This document shows, in pieces, positions 60,078 through 64,000 of a DNA stretch of 64,000 nt. The translations under genes were made by a program, and so were the position numbers. Origin of the DNA: Peribacillus simplex (GTDB lineage Bacteria > Bacillota > Bacilli > Bacillales > DSM-1321). Positions within the stretch are counted from its first letter, which is position 1. Every line of letters begins with the position of its first letter. The notes below the pieces were generated by a model. That model saw only the letters and a list, made by a program, of their open reading frames with translations. It did no database searches and was not told the DNA's origin. The stretch is from NCBI RefSeq assembly GCF_030123325.1, contig NZ_CP126106.1, positions 462,001 through 526,000 of the forward strand, in the 5' to 3' direction.

Positions 60078-61487
60078 TTACTTAACATTCTTCTCTGAAG
60101 CGTCTGTTCCCTCTATCGAACCAATCTCTTGTTTTATTGCATTTTCAGCGATATTCAACTTTTTTCTCATTGGGAAGTAATATAAAACAGCTGGGACAAC
60201 TAACCCAATAATCCAAGCGATATCTGCCCCTTCAAAGGCCTTGGCTATCGGTCCTACATAGAATGATGTATTTATAAAAGGGATTTCCGCCAAGATTGAT
60301 ACAAGAAATGCCATACAGGTAATCCAATTTATTTTTCCATACTGACCGTTCACATCAAAAATATCTTTAACATTGTAACGGCCATGTCGCAGTAAATAAT
60401 AATCAACAAGATTAATGGATGTCCAGGGAATTAAAAAGTAACTAATGAAAAAGATGAAATTCAGGAAAAAGGATAGAAAATTACTCTGACCCAGTAAGCA
60501 CAATACGGTTCCTGCAACTGTTACACAGAATATCATTCCTATTCTAACTTTCGGAGTGACCTTTAATTTGATAAACGGTTCAATTGTCGTTATCGTTGCC
60601 ATGAATGCCCCATATAGGTTAAAGACATTTATAGCAAGCTGTCCAAAGATGATTATAAAGAACATGATTAAAGCAAAATTTCCAAACAAGCTGGCCAAAT
60701 TACCGCCAGAGTGATCAAGGAAGTTAGGAATTGCAATGGTTAAGGTTGCGCCTAATGTCATCATCCATATAGTACCGATGACAGTGCCAGCGTAACTATA
60801 CCAAAATGTATGGGCAGTGGGTGTGGTTATCGGTAGATAGCGAGAATAGTCCGCAACGTAGGGGGCATATGCCAGTTGCCATGTGGCAACCATGCTGACG
60901 GCCAATAAAAACACTGGTATATCCAAATTCCCCATTGCCCAACTGCCTGCCGGAACTTGCAATTGGAAGACTATATATGTAGCTACAATATAAATGCAGA
61001 GAGACGCCCAGGACAATAATTTTTGCATTTTATGAATTAAATTATAGCCATAAATGGTGGCCACGAAACAAAGAACATTTAACAGTATTATGCTCCATGT
61101 TTGGTCGATCTTCGTTAAGCTGCTTAAGGTTTGAGCTGCAAGCAAACCGCTGCTGGCAAAGAAACCTAAATAGACAAACATAACGAGAAACAAGGGGAAA
61201 ATGGCTCCGATTACACCAAATTGAGCCCGGCTTTGGATCATTTGCGGAATTCCGAGTTGAGGTCCTTGAGCTGAATGGGAGGCCATGAAAATGGCGCCTA
61301 ATAAGGTACCGACAATTATTGCAGCCAAACTCCAAAATAAATTAAGACCTAATGTGATCGGCAATGCCCCGGTCACAAGAGTGGTAATATGCATATTTGC
61401 CCCAAACCAAATTGGAAATAAATCACGGGCCTTGCCATGGCGTTCATTTGCCGGAATATATTCTATACTGCGAGTTTCAACTTTCAT
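60078..61487 (-). CDS. NCS1-family permease (purine/cytosine/allantoin type)
   Basis: The 469-residue, twelve-helix permease is of the nucleobase:cation symporter-1 family. L-F-P-I-W-F-G-A-N-M-H (about 23) and G-P-Q-L-G-I-P-Q-M-I-Q-S-R-A-Q-F-G (about 80) are its hallmarks, and A-D-Y-S-R-Y-L-P (about 205) follows. ATG 61487 has GGGGGTAAATTG upstream; the frame to 61529 includes the operator. It shares an operator with the divergent GntR gene, so it is co-regulated with the monooxygenase genes and probably imports their substrate. Confidence 0.9.
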   Translation of the reverse strand: MKVETRSIEYIPANERHGKARDLFPIWFGANMHITTLVTGALPITLGLNLFWSLAAIIVGTLLGAIFMASHSAQGPQLGIPQMIQSRAQFGVIGAIFPLFLVMFVYLGFFASSGLLAAQTLSSLTKIDQTWSIILLNVLCFVATIYGYNLIHKMQKLLSWASLCIYIVATYIVFQLQVPAGSWAMGNLDIPVFLLAVSMVATWQLAYAPYVADYSRYLPITTPTAHTFWYSYAGTVIGTIWMMTLGATLTIAIPNFLDHSGGNLASLFGNFALIMFFIIIFGQLAINVFNLYGAFMATITTIEPFIKLKVTPKVRIGMIFCVTVAGTVLCLLGQSNFLSFFLNFIFFISYFLIPWTSINLVDYYLLRHGRYNVKDIFDVNGQYGKINWITCMAFLVSILAEIPFINTSFYVGPIAKAFEGADIAWIIGLVVPAVLYYFPMRKKLNIAENAIKQEIGSIEGTDASEKNVK

Positions 61488-61516
61488 CAATTTACCCCCT
61501 ATCAAATTCGTTATAC

Positions 61517-61580
61517 TACCATGTACCATGCAAGCTTATTTTATAGAATCACTATAATTGTAAGCGTATACAGATGTCAA
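61517..61580 (-). promoter_or_regulatory. Promoter and GntR operator of the NCS1 permease
   Basis: On the minus strand TTGACA (61575-61580) - 18 - TATAGT (61551-61556), then the operator TACCATGTACCATGCAAG (plus strand 61517-61534). Same operator as at 61790-61807 in opposite orientation. Confidence 0.75.
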
Positions 61581-61745
61581 TATTTTCAGAAAAAATAATT
61601 TTTATGGGGATTTTCCTATATGATCAGTCCATTCATCTAGTAAATTTCAATAAATCAGATCGATTATTAGATTGAAAATATGAAACTCCAATTTAAAAAT
61701 TATGGAACAGTGTATCTTCGATTGAAAAAAAATATATTTTTTGAA

Positions 61746-61807
61746 TTGACAGTCTATTTAGCATGACCTATAATTGCACTTATCAAGAACTTGCATGGTA
61801 CATGGTA
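61746..61807 (+). promoter_or_regulatory. Consensus promoter and GntR operator of the monooxygenase operon
   Basis: TTGACA (61746-61751) - 17 - TATAAT (61769-61774) is a perfect sigma-A promoter. CTTGCATGGTACATGGTA at 61790-61807, with ATGGTAC repeated in tandem, lies at about +10, where a bound repressor would block initiation. Confidence 0.85.
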
Positions 61808-61833
61808 CAAACTTTTAGAAGGAGGGGCTTTTC

Positions 61834-62508
61834 ATTACAGCTATCTTAACGTTGGGGATTACGGCTCAGGTTACGAATGCCATACGCGAATCAATAGTAA
61901 CTGGAGAATATGAACCGGGACAAAAATTATCGGAAACAGTTTTATCTGAATATTACAAAGTTAGCAGAACCCCTATTAGGGAAGCATTTAAACAGCTAGA
62001 AAGAGAAGGGTTAGTCGAAATCATTCCAAGAGTTGGAACATGTGTGACCAAACCAACTGAAAAGGAACTAAATGAGTTATTTACTTTAAAGGAAGTAATG
62101 GAAGGGCTTGCAGCAGGTTTGCTCGCAGAAAGCGGCAATGCTGAAGACATTAATAAACTTAAGCAAGCGGTGTCCGACATGGAGATTGCAATACAAACCT
62201 CGGATAAAAAGCTATACGTCGAGGCTAATGATGTTTTTCATTCAGTCATTCAAGAAGGCGCCAACAACTCTAAATTAAGTTACATGCTAAATTTGCTGCT
62301 CAATCAAATACCTTATAGACAGTATGTCTTTTTAACCATCGAAGATCCGGTTCGCCGTGAGAGATCACTAAAGGAACATCAGGCGGTCTTGATAGCCATA
62401 GAAAAAGGCAATCGGGAGGAAGCGGAGAAGGCAATGCGGGAGCATGTAAAAGCAAGTGGAATGCAGCTTAAGATGGACATAGCAAAAAAACTTGGTCAAA
62501 AAAAGTGA
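61834..62508 (+). CDS. GntR-family (FadR/FCD type) regulator
   Basis: The regulator of about 225 residues has an N-terminal winged helix (I-R-E-S-I-V-T-G-E-Y-E-P-G-Q-K-L-S-E; V-S-R-T-P-I-R-E-A-F-K-Q-L-E-R-E-G-L-V) and an all-helical FCD ligand domain (about 80-215) whose F-H metal/ligand site is at D-V-F-H-S. Start choice: AGGAGGGG at 61820-61827 is spaced six bases from ATT 61834, and no ATG/GTG/TTG is near. The TTG at 61852 is 24 bases from the site. An ATT start is therefore likely. It sits in a divergent arrangement with the permease and probably senses the ring compound or a product. Confidence 0.83.
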   Translation: MTAILTLGITAQVTNAIRESIVTGEYEPGQKLSETVLSEYYKVSRTPIREAFKQLEREGLVEIIPRVGTCVTKPTEKELNELFTLKEVMEGLAAGLLAESGNAEDINKLKQAVSDMEIAIQTSDKKLYVEANDVFHSVIQEGANNSKLSYMLNLLLNQIPYRQYVFLTIEDPVRRERSLKEHQAVLIAIEKGNREEAEKAMREHVKASGMQLKMDIAKKLGQKK

Positions 62509-62528
62509 TATGAGGGGGAATGAGTTTT

Positions 62529-63674
62529 ATGAAATTCGGAATCTTTGCAAATCTTGCAGGACAGGGAAGACATGATGAGTATTATAAAGTGTTGGATGAA
62601 GCCCGTGAGCAAGCCATTTACTGTGATGAAAATGGTTATGAATCGATTTGGTATACCGAACACCACTTCGGTCATGAAGGAAATGAACTGATTTCTAACC
62701 CGATCTTAATGGGTGCCGATATTGCTGCACGTACAAAGAACATTCGAATTGGCCAAGCTGCCAATGTCGCCACTTTCTGGCATCCACTGCGTTTGGCGGA
62801 AGACATAGCAATGCTTGATCAGTTAAGCAAAGGTCGTGTGGAAGTTGGCCTGGCTCGTGGATTATACGGAAGGGAAGCGGCCAATCTAAACACTTTGGCA
62901 GATCCAGCAAATCAAGAACAAAACCGGGCACTGTTTGAAGAAACATTGGAAATTTTAAAAAAGGCATGGTCAAACCGTTTCTTTTCACATCAAGGTGACA
63001 TCTATCAATTTCCTCCTAAAGGTTTAAAGTGGAGTCACCCTATGAGTCCATCAACTTCGGAATTCATGGATATGGAAAAAGGCGAAATTGATAAAATTTC
63101 CCTTATGCCTAGACCTTACCAGCAATCACTTCCGCTGTGGCAAGTAATTGATTCACCGCGTTCCATTGAATTGGCTGCGGAGAACAATATACAAGGAATG
63201 TTTTGGATGCCTACCGTAAAAGAACTAAAAGGCCGTTTTGAACTGTATCGTGAAAGGGCTTCCAAATCCAAAGGCTATGAAGTACCACTTGGTCAGGGTA
63301 TTGCTTTAGTACGTGATGTATATGTAGCGGAAACCATGGAACAGGCACGTCAGGATGCGGCAGAAGCAGTATTGAACAATTATCGCTGGATTTGTCATTG
63401 GAGGGGGCTAAGCAACCTTATGGATCCGGGAGAAACAGTAAAGGAAGGACAGGAATTGAACTACGAATTCCTACATCCAAGAAATTTATTGTTTGGTACA
63501 CCTGAATATGTAGCTGAGAAAATTCAAGAATTGAAGGAAGAGCTGAATTTAGAAACATTACTGCTTTGGGTGAACCATAATGGTTTACCACATGAAAAAA
63601 TGATGAAAAGTTTAAAATTGTTCACGGAAGAAGTTATGCCAAAATTCACAGAAACTAAAATGGGGGTAATGTAA
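62529..63674 (+). CDS. Flavin-dependent luciferase-like monooxygenase (LLM class)
   Basis: The 381-residue bacterial-luciferase-type oxidoreductase shows K-F-G-I-F-A-N-L at the start, W-Y-T-E-H-H-F-G (about 43), A-A-N-V-A-T-F-W-H-P-L-R (about 77) and G-R-V-E-V-G-L-A-R-G (about 102). It needs FMNH2 from a separate reductase. ATG 62529 fits the GAGGGGG site. Members such as RutA cleave nitrogen heterocycles by oxygen insertion. With an NCS1 permease alongside, that chemistry is plausible here. Confidence 0.85.
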   Translation: MKFGIFANLAGQGRHDEYYKVLDEAREQAIYCDENGYESIWYTEHHFGHEGNELISNPILMGADIAARTKNIRIGQAANVATFWHPLRLAEDIAMLDQLSKGRVEVGLARGLYGREAANLNTLADPANQEQNRALFEETLEILKKAWSNRFFSHQGDIYQFPPKGLKWSHPMSPSTSEFMDMEKGEIDKISLMPRPYQQSLPLWQVIDSPRSIELAAENNIQGMFWMPTVKELKGRFELYRERASKSKGYEVPLGQGIALVRDVYVAETMEQARQDAAEAVLNNYRWICHWRGLSNLMDPGETVKEGQELNYEFLHPRNLLFGTPEYVAEKIQELKEELNLETLLLWVNHNGLPHEKMMKSLKLFTEEVMPKFTETKMGVM

Positions 63675-64000
63675 ATGTTAGATATTCGTAAAGTGTATAC
63701 AGCTATTGAAGAAACACGTATTGAGGGCGGTAAAAAAGTAGAGAATCCCATCAAGATGATAATAACTATGGCGGTTATCAAAAACCCATGGGCTGGTAGA
63801 GGGTATGTTGATAATTTAAAACCGGAAATTGACGAATATGCACCGCAAATTGGCGAACTATTAGTTGCTGAACTATTTAAGCACATTGGTTCGGCCGATG
63901 ATGTCGAAGCATTCGGCAAGGCAGCTGTCGTGGGAGTGGATGGGGAAGTTGAACATGCATCAGCTTTTATCCATACCTTGAAATTCGGTAATAAATTCCG
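63675..64000 (+). CDS. Amino acid synthesis family protein (partial, cut by window end)
   Basis: The first 108 codons of a gene that continues beyond the window. It starts L-D-I-R-K-V-Y-T-A-I-E-E-T-R-I-E-G-G and has N-P-W-A-G-R-G-Y near residue 38 and A-A-V-V-G-V-D-G-E-V-E-H-A-S near 87. These match the DUF1185/amino acid synthesis family, which occurs beside flavin monooxygenases in amide and heterocycle breakdown loci. It follows the monooxygenase stop by one base (TAA ATG), so the two are coupled. The 3' end is missing because of the window, not a mutation. Confidence 0.78.
   Translation, partial: MLDIRKVYTAIEETRIEGGKKVENPIKMIITMAVIKNPWAGRGYVDNLKPEIDEYAPQIGELLVAELFKHIGSADDVEAFGKAAVVGVDGEVEHASAFIHTLKFGNKF

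Noticed and set aside
1..64000. tRNA or rRNA genes
   Set aside because: No cloverleaf-like cluster with a TTCGANNC loop and no rRNA-like conserved stretches were found by reading; a covariance search would be needed to exclude an isolated tRNA.

Overview
The window reads as a chromosomal segment of a low-to-moderate GC, endospore-forming Bacillaceae, most like the Bacillus simplex / Peribacillus group. The clues are Bacillus-type ribosome binding sites, sigma-A promoters, preQ1, SAM and T-box leaders, cre/LacI-type operators, FapR and BirA boxes, and close relatives of B. subtilis YwaD, YocS, YitT, IolS, BrnQ, RluF and YwqH/YwqI/YwqJ. I found no rRNA, tRNA, CRISPR array or intact insertion sequence. 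The species assignment is inference from content only.

1-12.6 kb: a secreted cadherin-like protein, a PAS histidine kinase, a VTT membrane protein, a queuosine-precursor transporter under a preQ1 riboswitch, a YbaK-type deacylase, a CBS-HEPN protein and a DUF3892 protein. Next comes an alcohol module: a zinc alcohol dehydrogenase behind a clear sigma-54 promoter, convergent with an operon of iron alcohol dehydrogenase, soluble histidine kinase and NtrC-type regulator. The regulator is split by a +1 frameshift at CCC-TGA. 12.7-19.4 kb: an exported M28 aminopeptidase, then a type VII secretion effector island. The island has two small helical partners, an LXG protein whose tail is an ADP-ribosyltransferase, an ADP-ribosylglycohydrolase that is probably the antitoxin, a broken immunity-like gene, and an excisionase-like small protein.

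19.2-31 kb: a dispersed repeat, DUF445 and BASS transporter genes, a haem-sensing and haem-export operon (hssRS-hrtBA) with an HssR-like direct repeat, a biotin operon (bioF-bioH-like-bioC) under a BirA box, and a YitT protein. 31-39.6 kb: a sugar operon with a binding protein, two permeases, a LacI regulator, ThuA, two Gfo/Idh/MocA oxidoreductases and a TIM-barrel isomerase. It has matching operators downstream of two promoters and no ATPase of its own.

39.6-47.8 kb: a 21-bp tandem repeat, a PadR-regulated drug-type ABC exporter with shared operator motifs, rluF, an EamA transporter, an iolS-like reductase, and brnQ under a T-box. 48-61.5 kb: a TPR-dynamin-like GTPase, a SAM-riboswitch-controlled ribose-type ABC importer, two HxlR/flavin oxidoreductase modules, decayed duplicated fragments, and a FapR-controlled fabH. 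60-64 kb: an NCS1 permease divergent from a GntR regulator (both promoters carry the same operator), followed by a flavin monooxygenase and an amino-acid-synthesis family protein cut by the window edge. Together these suggest uptake and ring opening of a nitrogen heterocycle.
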